In this document: in pieces, positions 49,749-58,575 of the stretch
Numbering within the stretch: position 1 is the stretch's first letter
How the letters are laid out: every line of letters starts with the position of its first letter
NCBI RefSeq assembly: GCF_023740735.1
Contig: NZ_JAMRXH010000018.1
Span: forward strand, 1-64,000
DNA: 64,000 nt
Direction: 5' to 3'
Source: Nocardia sp. CDC159
GTDB lineage: Bacteria; Actinomycetota; Actinomycetes; Mycobacteriales; Mycobacteriaceae
Made by a program: the position numbers and the translations under genes
Notes under the pieces: model-generated
The model's input: the letters and a program-made list of their open reading frames with translations, nothing else
Database searches by the model: none
What the model was told of the DNA's origin: nothing

Positions 49749-51278
49749 TCAGCCGAACTGGATGCCTTGCGCCAGCGGCAGTTCCGTGGAGTAGTTCACG
49801 GTGTTGGTGGCGCGGCGCATATAGGACTTCCAGGAGTCCGAGCCGGATTCGCGGCCGCCGCCGGTTTGTTTTTCGCCGCCGAAGGCGCCGCCGATTTCGG
49901 CACCGGAGGTGCCGATGTTGACGTTGGCTATGCCGCAGTCGGAGCCGTCGGCGGCGAGAAAGCGTTCGGCCTCGCGCTGGTTGGTGGTGAAGATGGCCGA
50001 GGAGAGGCCCTGGGGGACGTCGTTGTGGAGGGTGATGGCCTCGTCGAGGTCGGTGTAGGTGAGGACGTAGAGGATGGGGGCGAAGGTTTCCTCGCGGACG
50101 ATCTCGGTCTGGGCGGGCATGCGCACGAGGGCGGGGCGGACGTAGAAGGCATCGGATCCGGCGACCTCGACTCGCTCACCGCCGCAGATCAATTCGCCGC
50201 CGTCGGCGACGGCGCGGGCGAGGGCGTCCTGCATCGCGGTGTAGGCGCGCTCGTTGATCAGCGGGCCGACCAGGACGCCGTCGTCGAGCGGATTGCCCAC
50301 GGCCAGTTGGCGATACGCCTTCTCGATGCGTTCGACCAGCGCGTCGGCCACCTCCGTGTGCGCGATCAGGCGACGCAGCGTGGTGCAGCGCTGTCCGGCG
50401 GTACCGGCGGCCGCGAAGACCACGCCGCGGGTCGCCAATTCCAGATCGGCGGACGGGGTCACGATCGCGGCGTTGTTCCCGCCCAGCTCCAGCAGGCAGC
50501 GCCCGAACCGCGCGGCCACCCGCGGCGCGACCGTCTGTCCCATGCGCACCGATCCGGTCGCGCTGACCAGCGCCACCCGCTCGTCGTCCACCAATCGCGC
50601 GCCCACGTCGGCCGCGCCCTGCACGAGCTGATGGATCTCCGGATCGGCGCCCACCTCGATGGCGGCCCGGCGCAGCAGGGTGTGACAGGCCAGCGCGGTC
50701 AGCGGCGTGGTCTCCGAGGGCTTCCACACCACGGTGTCACCGCAGACCAGCGCCAGCGCGGTATTCCACGACCACACCGCGACCGGGAAGTTGAACGCCG
50801 ACAGCACCCCGACGACGCCGAGCGGGTGCCAGGTCTCCATCAGCCGGTGGCCCGGGCGCTCGGAGGGCATGGTGTAGCCGTAGAGCTGACGCGACATCCC
50901 GACCGCGAACTCGCAGATGTCGATCATCTCCTGCACCTCGCCGCGGGCCTCGGCGCCGATCTTGCCCGCCTCGAGGGTCACCAGTTCGCCCAGCCGGTCG
51001 AGGTTTTCGGTCAGCAGCTGGCCCAGCCGTCGCACCACGGCGGCGCGCTGCGGCGCGGGCACCGTGCGCCACGCACGAAAGGCGTTGGCGGCCTTGGCGA
51101 TCGCGTCGTCGACCTGCTCGGCCGAACTCGGCGCCAGGGTGGCCAGCTCACCGCCGGTGATCGGCGTGCGCGCGGGCAGCGGCCCGGGGGTGGGCAGCTC
51201 GGCCCCGAGCTCGCGCAGCAGTTGCTCGGCGCGGGCGCGCAGTTCGACGGTCAGCGGTGCGGTCGGTGCGGATGTCAT
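49749..51278 (-). CDS. pcd: Piperideine-6-carboxylate/aminoadipate semialdehyde dehydrogenase
   Basis: A 509-residue aldehyde dehydrogenase. FNFPVAVWSWN and VVWKPSETTP bind NAD, ELGGNNAAIV carries the general base, and GQRCTTLRR the catalytic cysteine. Its place beside lat and lrpA matches Rv3293 pcd, which oxidises the Lat product to alpha-aminoadipate. ATG 51278 has GGAG six bases upstream, better than ATG 51290. Divergent from lrpA. Confidence 0.9.
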   Translation of the reverse strand: MTSAPTAPLTVELRARAEQLLRELGAELPTPGPLPARTPITGGELATLAPSSAEQVDDAIAKAANAFRAWRTVPAPQRAAVVRRLGQLLTENLDRLGELVTLEAGKIGAEARGEVQEMIDICEFAVGMSRQLYGYTMPSERPGHRLMETWHPLGVVGVLSAFNFPVAVWSWNTALALVCGDTVVWKPSETTPLTALACHTLLRRAAIEVGADPEIHQLVQGAADVGARLVDDERVALVSATGSVRMGQTVAPRVAARFGRCLLELGGNNAAIVTPSADLELATRGVVFAAAGTAGQRCTTLRRLIAHTEVADALVERIEKAYRQLAVGNPLDDGVLVGPLINERAYTAMQDALARAVADGGELICGGERVEVAGSDAFYVRPALVRMPAQTEIVREETFAPILYVLTYTDLDEAITLHNDVPQGLSSAIFTTNQREAERFLAADGSDCGIANVNIGTSGAEIGGAFGGEKQTGGGRESGSDSWKSYMRRATNTVNYSTELPLAQGIQFG

Positions 51279-51365
51279 CCATTTCTCCATGTGAGGCGGT
51301 CATCTTCGGAAAGCCCCGAGCCATGTTCCGGCCACGGGTTGGATTCGCTGGGTTAGCCTTCGCTG

Positions 51366-51818
51366 ATGGCGGATGCACCGGCGAAAGCTGCTTTGGACGA
51401 TATCGATCGACTCTTGATTCGGGAGCTGATGGCCGATGGTCGTGCCACGTTGTCGAATCTCGCGGAGAAGGCCAACCTGTCGGTGTCCGCGGTGCAGTCG
51501 AGGGTCCGGCGGCTCGAGGCGCGCGGGGTGATCCGCGGCTACACCGCGAAGGTCGACCCGGAGGCGCTGGGACAACTGCTCTCGGCATTCGTCGCGATCA
51601 CTCCTCTCGACCCGTCCCAACCCGATGATGCCCCCGCGGTCCTGCAGCACATTCCCGGCATCGAGGAGTGTCACTCGGTGGCCGGTGACGAGAGCTACAT
51701 GCTGCTCGTCCGAGTGGCCTCGCCGAGACACCTCGAGCAGCTGTTGCAGGAGATCAGGGCGACCGCCAACGTACGGACACGAAGCACCATCATTCTCCAG
51801 ACATTCTACGACAGGTGA
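51366..51818 (+). CDS. lrpA: Lrp/AsnC family regulator (LrpA-like)
   Basis: A 150-residue regulator. DIDRLLIRELMADGRATLSN with LAEKANLSVSAVQSRVRRLE is the DNA-binding domain; the rest is the ligand-binding RAM domain (HIPGIEECHSVAGDESYML). TAGCCT lies six bases before ATG 51366. By position it is the counterpart of Rv3291c, which controls lat in response to amino acids. Confidence 0.9.
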   Translation: MADAPAKAALDDIDRLLIRELMADGRATLSNLAEKANLSVSAVQSRVRRLEARGVIRGYTAKVDPEALGQLLSAFVAITPLDPSQPDDAPAVLQHIPGIEECHSVAGDESYMLLVRVASPRHLEQLLQEIRATANVRTRSTIILQTFYDR

Positions 51819-51841
51819 GCTCAGATCGTTACTTTTTACGG

Positions 51842-51876
51842 TGTTTGCGTAGCGAAGTCGTAAATGTTTGCGTAGC
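51842..51876 (+). promoter_or_regulatory. Direct repeats in the lat promoter
   Basis: TGTTTGCGTAGC occurs at 51842-51853 and 51865-51876, 23 bases apart. The second copy overlaps TAGCCT (51873-51878), the likely -10 box. Candidate LrpA sites. Confidence 0.5.
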
Positions 51877-51885
51877 CTGGTTAAC

Positions 51886-53223
51886 GTGACCCTCGAACTG
51901 GAGCGCCCGGGGGTAGTTGCAGACGCGACGCTGGTCACCCCCTCCCGCGTACATGAAATCCTGTCAGCGAACATCCTTGCCGACGGTTTCGATCTAGTGC
52001 TGGACCTGCGCCGATCGCGCGGCCGGCGACTGGTCGACCACCGCGACGGCACGGCATACCTGGACATGTTCGGGTTCTTCGCCTCCTCGGCACTGGGTAT
52101 GAACCACCCGGCGCTGGCCGAGGACGAAGGGTTCCGGTCCGAACTGGCCACGGCCGCGATCAACAAGCCCAGTAACTCCGACGTCTACACCGTCGAGATG
52201 GCTCGCTTCGTCGACACCTTCGCCCGGGTGCTCGGCGATCCGGCGCTGCCGCACCTGTTCTTCATCGACGGCGGCGCGCTCGCGGTGGAGAACGCCCTCA
52301 AGGCGGCGTTCGACTGGAAGAGCCGCCACAACGAAATGCACGGCCGCCCAACCGAACTCGGAACCAAGGTGCTGCATCTGACCGGGGCGTTCCACGGCCG
52401 CAGCGGCTATACGCTCTCGCTCACCAACACCGATCCGGTCAAGGTCGCGCGCTTCCCGAAGTTCGACTGGCCGCGCATCGACACCCCCTATCTGGCCGAC
52501 GGTGTCGACATCGAGGCGGCCGAGGCGCGGGCGTTGGCGCAGGCGCGGGCGGCCTTCGTCGAAAATCCGCACGACATCGCGTGTTTCATCGCCGAGACGA
52601 TTCAGGGCGAGGGCGGCGACCGGCATATGCGCCCGCAGTTCCTGCGGGCCATGCGCGAGCTGTGCCACGAGCACGACGCGCTGTTCATCCTCGACGAGGT
52701 GCAGACCGGCGCGGGCATCACCGGCACCACCTGGGCCTACCAGCAGTTCGACGTGCAGCCCGACATCGTGGCCTTCGGTAAGAAGACCCAGGTCTGCGGC
52801 ATCATGGCGGGCGGGCGCATCGACGAGGTGCCCGACAACGTCTTCGCGGTGAGCTCGCGGCTGAACTCCACCTGGGGCGGCAACCTGACCGATATGGTCC
52901 GGGCCCGCCGGATCCTCGAGGTGTTCGAGAGTGACGGGGTGATCGAGCGCACGGCCGAACTCGGCAAACATCTGCTGCGGCGGCTCGAGGAGCTGGCCGC
53001 GCGCCATGCGGAGGTCAGCGAGCCGCGCGGGCGCGGGCTCATGTGCGCGATCACGCTGGAGTCGGCCGAACTGCGCGATGCGGTCGTCACCGAGCTGCGC
53101 GAGCGCGAGCATGTGCTGATCCTCGGGACCGGCGAGCGCGGGCTGCGGTTCCGACCGCCGCTCACCGTCACCGCCGAGGAGCTGGACGAGGCGGTCGACG
53201 CCCTCGACCGCGTGCTCAGCTGA
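51886..53223 (+). CDS. lat: L-lysine 6-transaminase
   Basis: A 445-residue class III aminotransferase moving the epsilon-amino group of lysine to 2-oxoglutarate, giving piperideine-6-carboxylate. Family features are FFIDGGALAVENALKAAFDW, HGRSGYTLSLTNT, FILDEVQTGAGITG and the PLP lysine in AFGKKTQVCG. GTG 51886 is preceded by TAGCCT with seven bases between, a leaderless pattern, so the longer TTG-started frame is not used. With pcd it makes alpha-aminoadipate, a precursor of beta-lactams in some actinomycetes. Confidence 0.93.
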   Translation: MTLELERPGVVADATLVTPSRVHEILSANILADGFDLVLDLRRSRGRRLVDHRDGTAYLDMFGFFASSALGMNHPALAEDEGFRSELATAAINKPSNSDVYTVEMARFVDTFARVLGDPALPHLFFIDGGALAVENALKAAFDWKSRHNEMHGRPTELGTKVLHLTGAFHGRSGYTLSLTNTDPVKVARFPKFDWPRIDTPYLADGVDIEAAEARALAQARAAFVENPHDIACFIAETIQGEGGDRHMRPQFLRAMRELCHEHDALFILDEVQTGAGITGTTWAYQQFDVQPDIVAFGKKTQVCGIMAGGRIDEVPDNVFAVSSRLNSTWGGNLTDMVRARRILEVFESDGVIERTAELGKHLLRRLEELAARHAEVSEPRGRGLMCAITLESAELRDAVVTELREREHVLILGTGERGLRFRPPLTVTAEELDEAVDALDRVLS

Positions 53224-53279
53224 GAGTGGTTCGCGGTAGCGGACATTCGTAGACGCCTGGTCCGCTTCCGATGATGTGA

Positions 53280-53315
53280 CGCGGGTTCCGGTTCGCCGCC
53301 GAACCGGAACCCGCG
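53280..53315 (+). terminator. Strong stem-loop after lat
   Basis: Perfect 16-base arms CGCGGGTTCCGGTTCG and CGAACCGGAACCCGCG with loop CCGC. Confidence 0.8.
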
Positions 53316-53367
53316 ATCGTTCACAGCGATCGATGGTGACCTGCCGGGCGGTCATCACCACGCTGGC

Positions 53368-53677
53368 ATGCCGCAGGATGTGAAGCTCGCAGCGGACGGC
53401 TCGACCTTCTTCGTCGCCGATGATGGCCGACGGCGTCTACACCGTGACGCGAAGCCGTCACCCGCGATTCCCGGCGGCGGTCCGGACATGGGTAACATCT
53501 GCGCCGACGGCCGGATTTTCTGGGGTGGCCGGACGATGCGACGGCGAGGTTTACGCAATCGACATCGTGGATTGGAAGCTGTTGGCGCGCATACCGGTTG
53601 GCGGGGGTCCGCACGGGTGGACGGTGTGGCCGCAACCGGGTCGCTACTCCACCGGCCACACCGGCGTGATGCGCTGA
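53368..53677 (+). pseudogene. Decayed YVTN/YncE-type beta-propeller gene
   Basis: Pieces of one protein alternate between two frames: MPQDVKLAADGSTFFVAD (frame of 53368), MMADGVYTVTRS (next frame), GGGPDMGNICADGRIFWGG (first frame again), and CDGEVYAIDIVDWK onward with IPVGGGPHGWTVWPQPG to the stop at 53677. This order matches secreted YncE-like propeller proteins of actinobacteria, with internal deletions and frameshifts. It fills most of the 575-base gap between lat and accD5. Confidence 0.6.
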
Positions 53678-53713
53678 AATCGCTGCTGCTCCAGGGGTTT
53701 CACCAGGGCTTTT

Positions 53714-53749
53714 CTACTGGCGGGTAGTCAATAAGGGTACTGACCGGTA
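53714..53749. promoter_or_regulatory. CTAC-N6-GTAG sites upstream of accD5
   Basis: CTAC-TGGCGG-GTAG (53714-53727) and a weaker TAC-TGACCG-GTA (53738-53749) precede the accD5 promoter box TAGACT (53786-53791). The same dyad with the same spacing occurs upstream of accA3 at 58482. Confidence 0.5.
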
Positions 53750-53798
53750 GCCGGTGCTGGAATTCTCAGCCGGTCCGGTACTGGTTAGACTCGCCGGC

Positions 53799-55439
53799 AT
53801 GACGAGTGTCCAGCAGCAGCCGCAGCCGGGTTCGGCGGGCGCCCCCGACATCCACACCACCGCAGGGAAGCTGGCCGATCTGCGTAACCGCATCGAAGAG
53901 GCCAAGCACCCGATGGGTGAGGCCGCGGTCGACAAGGTCCACGCCAAGGGCAAGCTGACCGCGCGGGAACGGATCCTGGCACTGCTGGACGAGGGTTCGT
54001 TCGTGGAGCTGGACGCGCTGGCGCGGCATCGCAGCGTCAACTTCGGCCTGGAGAACAACCGGCCGCTCGGCGACGGCGTGGTGACCGGGTACGGCACCAT
54101 CGACGGCCGCGACGTGTGCATCTTCTCCCAGGACGCCACCGTGTTCGGCGGCAGCCTCGGCGAGGTGTACGGCGAGAAGATCGTCAAGGTCATGGATCTG
54201 GCGCTCAAGACCGGCCGGCCGCTGATCGGCATCAACGACGGCGCGGGCGCGCGCATCCAGGAGGGCGTGGTCTCCCTCGGCCTCTACGGCGAGATCTTCC
54301 ACCGCAATATCCAGGCCTCCGGCGTGATCCCGCAGATCTCGCTGATCATGGGCGCGGCCGCGGGCGGGCACGTGTACTCCCCGGCGCTGACCGACTTCGT
54401 CGTCATGGTCGATCAGACCGCGCAGATGTTCATCACCGGTCCCGACGTCATCAAGACGGTCACCGGTGAGGAGGTCACCATGGAGGAGTTGGGCGGCGCC
54501 CACACCCACATGGTGAAGTCGGGGACCGCGCACTACGTCGCCTCCGGCGAGCAGGACGCGCTGGACTGGGTCAAGGACCTGCTGAGCTATCTGCCCAGCA
54601 ACAACCGCGCCGAGCCGCCGCGCTATCCGGCGTCGGATCCGATCGAGGGCGCGATCGAGGAGTCGCTGACCGAGGAGGATCTCGAGCTCGACTCGATCAT
54701 CCCGGACTCGCCGAATCAGCCGTACGACATGCACGAGGTGATCCGTCGCCTGCTCGACGACGACGAATTCCTCGAGGTGCAGGCCGAGCGCGCGATGAAC
54801 ATCATCGTCGGCTTCGGGCGCATCGACGGCCGCAGCGTCGGCATCGTGGCCAACCAGCCGACCCAGTTCGCGGGCTGCCTGGACATCGACGCCTCGGAGA
54901 AGGCCGCGCGGTTCGTGCGGACCTGCGACGCCTTCAACATCCCGATCATCACGCTGGTCGACGTGCCGGGCTTCCTGCCGGGCACGAGCCAGGAATACAA
55001 CGGCATCATCCGCCGCGGCGCGAAGCTGCTCTACGCCTACGGCGAGGCGACGGTCGGCAAGATCACGATCATCACGCGCAAGGCCTACGGCGGCGCCTAC
55101 GACGTGATGGGCTCCAAGCATATGGGCGCCGATGTGAATTTGGCCTGGCCGACCGCGCAGATCGCGGTCATGGGCGCGTCCGGTGCGGTCGGCTTCGTCT
55201 ACCGCAAGCAGCTGGCCCAGGCCGCGGCCGAGGGCGCCGACGTCGACGCGTTGCGGCTGGAACTGCAGAACGAGTACGAGGACACCCTGGTCAATCCGTA
55301 TGTGGCGGCCGAGCGCGGCTATGTGGACGCGGTCATCCCGCCGTCGCATACTCGTGGCCAGATCGTGTCGGCACTGCGATTGCTCGAGCGCAAAATGGTC
55401 ACCCTTCCCCCGAAGAAGCACGGCAACATTCCGTTGTGA
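53799..55439 (+). CDS. accD5: Acyl-CoA carboxylase beta subunit
   Basis: A 546-residue carboxyltransferase that moves the carboxyl group from biotin to propionyl-CoA or acetyl-CoA. GRDVCIFSQDATVFGGSLGE, GAGARIQEGV, GAAAGGHVYSPALTDF and the C-terminal VDVPGFLPGTSQEY, AYGGAYDVMGSKH and PTAQIAVMGASGAVGF are typical. TAGACT lies seven bases before ATG 53799. It forms a complex with AccA3 and the epsilon subunit AccE5, making methylmalonyl-CoA for branched lipids. Confidence 0.95.
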   Translation: MTSVQQQPQPGSAGAPDIHTTAGKLADLRNRIEEAKHPMGEAAVDKVHAKGKLTARERILALLDEGSFVELDALARHRSVNFGLENNRPLGDGVVTGYGTIDGRDVCIFSQDATVFGGSLGEVYGEKIVKVMDLALKTGRPLIGINDGAGARIQEGVVSLGLYGEIFHRNIQASGVIPQISLIMGAAAGGHVYSPALTDFVVMVDQTAQMFITGPDVIKTVTGEEVTMEELGGAHTHMVKSGTAHYVASGEQDALDWVKDLLSYLPSNNRAEPPRYPASDPIEGAIEESLTEEDLELDSIIPDSPNQPYDMHEVIRRLLDDDEFLEVQAERAMNIIVGFGRIDGRSVGIVANQPTQFAGCLDIDASEKAARFVRTCDAFNIPIITLVDVPGFLPGTSQEYNGIIRRGAKLLYAYGEATVGKITIITRKAYGGAYDVMGSKHMGADVNLAWPTAQIAVMGASGAVGFVYRKQLAQAAAEGADVDALRLELQNEYEDTLVNPYVAAERGYVDAVIPPSHTRGQIVSALRLLERKMVTLPPKKHGNIPL

Positions 55440-55660
55440 TCCGACGATATGCGCGGGTGGCGGGGTGCAACGCACTGTGAGATGTCCGACACAAAAAGTC
55501 ACGGCGCGCGTAATGAGCCCATCCGAGTGAAGATGGTAAGTAGGGACGCTCATGATCGAGCGCCGCAACGAATACCGTTTGCGGCTCCCGGAATCCTTCC
55601 GGGGACCGTGAGCGCCGAGCCCTTTCCGGGATCGGCACATGGACAGGAGGAGCTGGCGCT

Positions 55661-55978
55661 GTGACGGCTGTGGCTGATGAAGAAGTATTGCGCGCTGCCG
55701 AGCTGGATCTGTCGGTCGACGACCTCGTCGCGATGGAACCGCTGGTCGCCGATACCGAATCGCATGCGGGTCCCGTCATCCGGATCCTGAAGGGCGCACC
55801 GACCGACGACGAGATCGCCGCTCTGGTGTGTGTGCTGGCGGCCGCCGCCGCGAGCACCGCCGGGACGTCCGCCCCGAAGGGGCCGGCCGATCTGTGGGGA
55901 CGGCCCACGTTCATGCACCGCGGCACCACGCCGTTCTCGCCCTACGCCTTCCCGTATCTGTCGCACCTGCGCGACTGA
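55661..55978 (+). CDS. accE5: Acyl-CoA carboxylase epsilon subunit
   Basis: A 105-residue small subunit. The C-terminal part has the family pattern ILKGAPTDDEIAALVCVLAA and the PADLWGRPTF/TPFSPYAFPYL tail. It stimulates the AccA3-AccD5 complex. GTG 55661 follows GGAGGAG. The 221 bases before it hold no convincing gene (a 19-codon frame near 55.55 kb has no support). Confidence 0.88.
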   Translation: MTAVADEEVLRAAELDLSVDDLVAMEPLVADTESHAGPVIRILKGAPTDDEIAALVCVLAAAAASTAGTSAPKGPADLWGRPTFMHRGTTPFSPYAFPYLSHLRD

Positions 55979-55979
55979 C

Positions 55980-56648
55980 GTGACGGGATTCGTACTCGCC
56001 TCGGCCTCACCCGCGCGGCGGCAGGTGCTGCGCGCGGCCGGGGTGGATCCGTTCGTCCGGATCTCCGATGTGGACGAGGACGCGGTGGCCGCGGCCCTGC
56101 CGGACGGGACCTCGCCGGAGGGCGTGGTGGTCGCGCTGGCCGCGGCCAAGGCCGAATCGGTGGCCGCCGCGCTGATCTCCGAACATGCCGATGTCACCGC
56201 GGACTGCGTGGTGGTCGGCTGCGATTCGATGCTGCTGGTCGACGGCGAGCTGCAGGGTAAGCCGCTCACGGTCGAGGTGGCGCGGGCGCGCTGGGCCGCG
56301 ATGGCCGGGCGCAGCGCCGAACTGCTCACCGGACACTGCGTGCTGCGGCTGCGCGACGGGCAGATCGTGAAGGTCGCCCACGACTGCGGCGGCACCACGG
56401 TCCACTTCGGCAAGCCCGAACCGGAGGAGCTGGACGCCTATCTCGCCACCGGCGAGCCGCTGCGGGTCGCGGGCGCGTTCACCCTGGACGGCCGCGGCGG
56501 CTGGTTCGTCGACGGGCTGTCGGGCGATCCGTCGAGTGTGATCGGGATCGGCCTACCGCTACTGCGTCGACTGCTGGGCGACGTGGGCGTCTCCATTGCG
56601 CAGCTGTGGGTCGGCGGTGCGCAGCTGGGGAGCGACCCGGCCTCCTGA
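55980..56648 (+). CDS. maf: Maf-like nucleotide pyrophosphatase
   Basis: A 222-residue Maf/Ham1-fold protein that hydrolyses non-canonical or canonical nucleoside triphosphates. LASASPARRQVLRAAG is the substrate loop, GCDSMLLVDG carries the catalytic Asp, and GKPLTVEVARARWAAMAGRS follows. GTG 55980 lies one base after the accE5 stop. The last 90 bases overlap the convergent regulator gene; the usual fold ends near GLPLLRRLLG, so the final residues are an extension. Confidence 0.87.
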   Translation: MTGFVLASASPARRQVLRAAGVDPFVRISDVDEDAVAAALPDGTSPEGVVVALAAAKAESVAAALISEHADVTADCVVVGCDSMLLVDGELQGKPLTVEVARARWAAMAGRSAELLTGHCVLRLRDGQIVKVAHDCGGTTVHFGKPEPEELDAYLATGEPLRVAGAFTLDGRGGWFVDGLSGDPSSVIGIGLPLLRRLLGDVGVSIAQLWVGGAQLGSDPAS

Positions 56649-57356
56649 CGGCGTCGCGATCCGCGGTTCGCCCGGCTCGGGCGGCGCGTCCGGCATGGCC
56701 GAGGCATCGGGTACCAGCATGCTCTGCAGCGCCTCCAGCCGCGCCACGCACAGTTCGGGCTCCACGAACGGATGCAGGCGCACGTTCACCGCGTCCCGGC
56801 CGCCGTTGCGATCGATCACCTCGCGCATCAGGCCGAGGTGGACGCCGCACACCACCTCCGAATGGGTGCGGGCGAGCTCGCGCAGCGGGCAGGCGGTCAG
56901 CCGGATCATGACCTGCTCGTCGGTCTCGGAGGCGGCGTCGCGCTCGGGGGCGAAGCCCAGCTCGGACATCATCGTCATGGTGACGTCCTTGGCGTCGTCG
57001 AGCGAGGTGATCGGCTGCTCGACCGCCTCGAGTTTGGCGCCCCAGGCCCGGCCCGCCGATATGGCCGCGTCCGAGCGGCGGCGCGGATCGGTGCCGAGCT
57101 GATCGGCCAGCACCTGGGCCAGATCCTGATAGCCGACCGATCGCTGCACGGCGGTGTATCCGATCCGCGGGCGGCCTCGACCGCGCGGCGGCTGCTGGAA
57201 CTGGCGCACCAGCGATTCCCGCGTCAGCACGTCGAGGTGAAAACGCACGGTGGTCACGTGCTGCCCGGTGACCCTGGCGAGCTCCTGGGCATCGAGAGGC
57301 TCGCTGGCGCCACGTAGGATCGCGAGCAGGCGCCGTCGTGGCCAAGAATCAGACAT
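56559..57356 (-). CDS. ArsR/SufR-like winged-helix regulator
   Basis: A 265-residue regulator. LLAILRGASEPLDAQELARV with VTTVRFHLDVLTRESLVRQF forms a winged helix. Downstream, CPLRELA and VVCGVHLGLM carry conserved cysteines, as in COG2345 regulators such as iron-sulphur SufR. GGGAGGAGGGG precedes ATG 57356. The unstructured C-terminal tail (about 40 residues) overlaps maf on the other strand. Confidence 0.75.
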   Translation of the reverse strand: MSDSWPRRRLLAILRGASEPLDAQELARVTGQHVTTVRFHLDVLTRESLVRQFQQPPRGRGRPRIGYTAVQRSVGYQDLAQVLADQLGTDPRRRSDAAISAGRAWGAKLEAVEQPITSLDDAKDVTMTMMSELGFAPERDAASETDEQVMIRLTACPLRELARTHSEVVCGVHLGLMREVIDRNGGRDAVNVRLHPFVEPELCVARLEALQSMLVPDASAMPDAPPEPGEPRIATPSGGRVAPQLRTADPQLRNGDAHVAQQSTQ

Positions 57357-57504
57357 AGCTCACCCCTCCTCCCAGGAGACTTTATCGGATGGGGGTGCGA
57401 CTTATTCGCTCTTCACCCGATTCGTGATGTGAAACCGGTTGCTGTTCGGTTCCCCACCTACGATCGGTGTGGAACCGCTGACTCACAGTGAAGGACCGAC
57501 CATC

Positions 57505-58431
57505 GTGCCCGTCGCCCCGGACCCTCATCAATCCTTCGGCGCTCACGCATATCCTCACCGACTAGTAACCACAGAGTGGCTGTCGGCAAACATCGGCGCG
57601 CCGGGGCTCAAGATCGTCGAGGCCGACGAGGACATCCTGCTGTACGACATCGGGCACGTCCCCGGGGCCATCAAGATCGACTGGCGGGCCGAGCTTACCG
57701 ACCCGAGCACCCGAGACGTGGTCGACAGCGCGCGGTTTTCCGAATTGATGCGAGCCAAGGGTATCGGTCGCGACGACACCGTGGTGCTGTACGGCGACAA
57801 GGGCAACGGCACGGCGGCCGCCGCGCTGTGGGTTTTCGACCTGTTCGGCCATCCTGACGTGCGGCTGCTCGACGGCGGGCGCGATGCGTGGATCTCCGAG
57901 GAACGCGACACCACCTTCGAGGTGCCGGATATGGGCCTGGGCGAATATCCGATCGTGGAGCGCGACGATCGCGGCGCGCGCGCGTACCTGGACGAGGTGC
58001 GCGCGCTGCTGGACGCCGAGAGCGGCGCGGCGCTGCTGGATGTGCGTGCGGCCGAGGAATATTCGGGGGAATTGGACCGAATTCTGGACCGCCCGGAAGA
58101 ACAGTCGCTGCGTGCCGGGCACATTCCGACCGCGGTCAACATTCCGTGGAACCAGGCGCTCACCGGCGACGGCCGGTTCCGTTCCCGGGCGGAATTGGAT
58201 CGGATCTACGCGCGGTTTCGCGAGGCCACCGAAACCGTCGTCTACTGCCGCATCGGCGAGCGTTCGGCGCATACCTGGTTCGTGCTGACCGCGCTGCTCG
58301 GCCTGGAGAATGTGCGCAATTACGACGGTTCGTGGACCGAATGGGGCAATGCCGTGCGCACTCCCATCGTCAAGGGCGCTGAACCCGGTGCGGTGCCGGG
58401 CCATTCGCGTTCGGCGGCCGGTACCGCGTAA
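57505..58431 (+). CDS. sseA: Thiosulfate sulfurtransferase (rhodanese)
   Basis: A 308-residue tandem rhodanese. The first, inactive domain includes EDILLYDIGHVPGAI; the second has LLDVRAAEEYSGE and the active-site loop YCRIGERSAHTWF with the catalytic cysteine. It transfers sulphane sulphur from thiosulfate or 3-mercaptopyruvate. Start GTG 57505 follows GAAGGA at nine-base spacing. It lies between maf and accA3 as in Rv3283. Confidence 0.9.
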   Translation: MPVAPDPHQSFGAHAYPHRLVTTEWLSANIGAPGLKIVEADEDILLYDIGHVPGAIKIDWRAELTDPSTRDVVDSARFSELMRAKGIGRDDTVVLYGDKGNGTAAAALWVFDLFGHPDVRLLDGGRDAWISEERDTTFEVPDMGLGEYPIVERDDRGARAYLDEVRALLDAESGAALLDVRAAEEYSGELDRILDRPEEQSLRAGHIPTAVNIPWNQALTGDGRFRSRAELDRIYARFREATETVVYCRIGERSAHTWFVLTALLGLENVRNYDGSWTEWGNAVRTPIVKGAEPGAVPGHSRSAAGTA

Positions 58432-58481
58432 AGTACGGTCCGCGAACTCGGGGGAAGTGTTGTTCGTATCACTTGCCGGGA

Positions 58482-58495
58482 CTACTGTTCAGTAG
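58482..58495. promoter_or_regulatory. CTACTG-TT-CAGTAG palindrome upstream of accA3
   Basis: Perfect six-base arms, equivalent to CTAC-N6-GTAG, 81 bases before the accA3 start. Same dyad as upstream of accD5. Confidence 0.55.
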
Positions 58496-58575
58496 CCCCT
58501 AGCCCACTGCGGAGCCTGTTGGCAGACTGCCTACACTCGCTCCAGACGAAAGTTGTCCACAGCACAGGAGGCTCA

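Noticed and set aside
55551..55610. 19-codon frame upstream of accE5
   Set aside because: No ribosome site, no conservation evidence, and it overlaps a simple CCGGAA/TTCCGG dyad.
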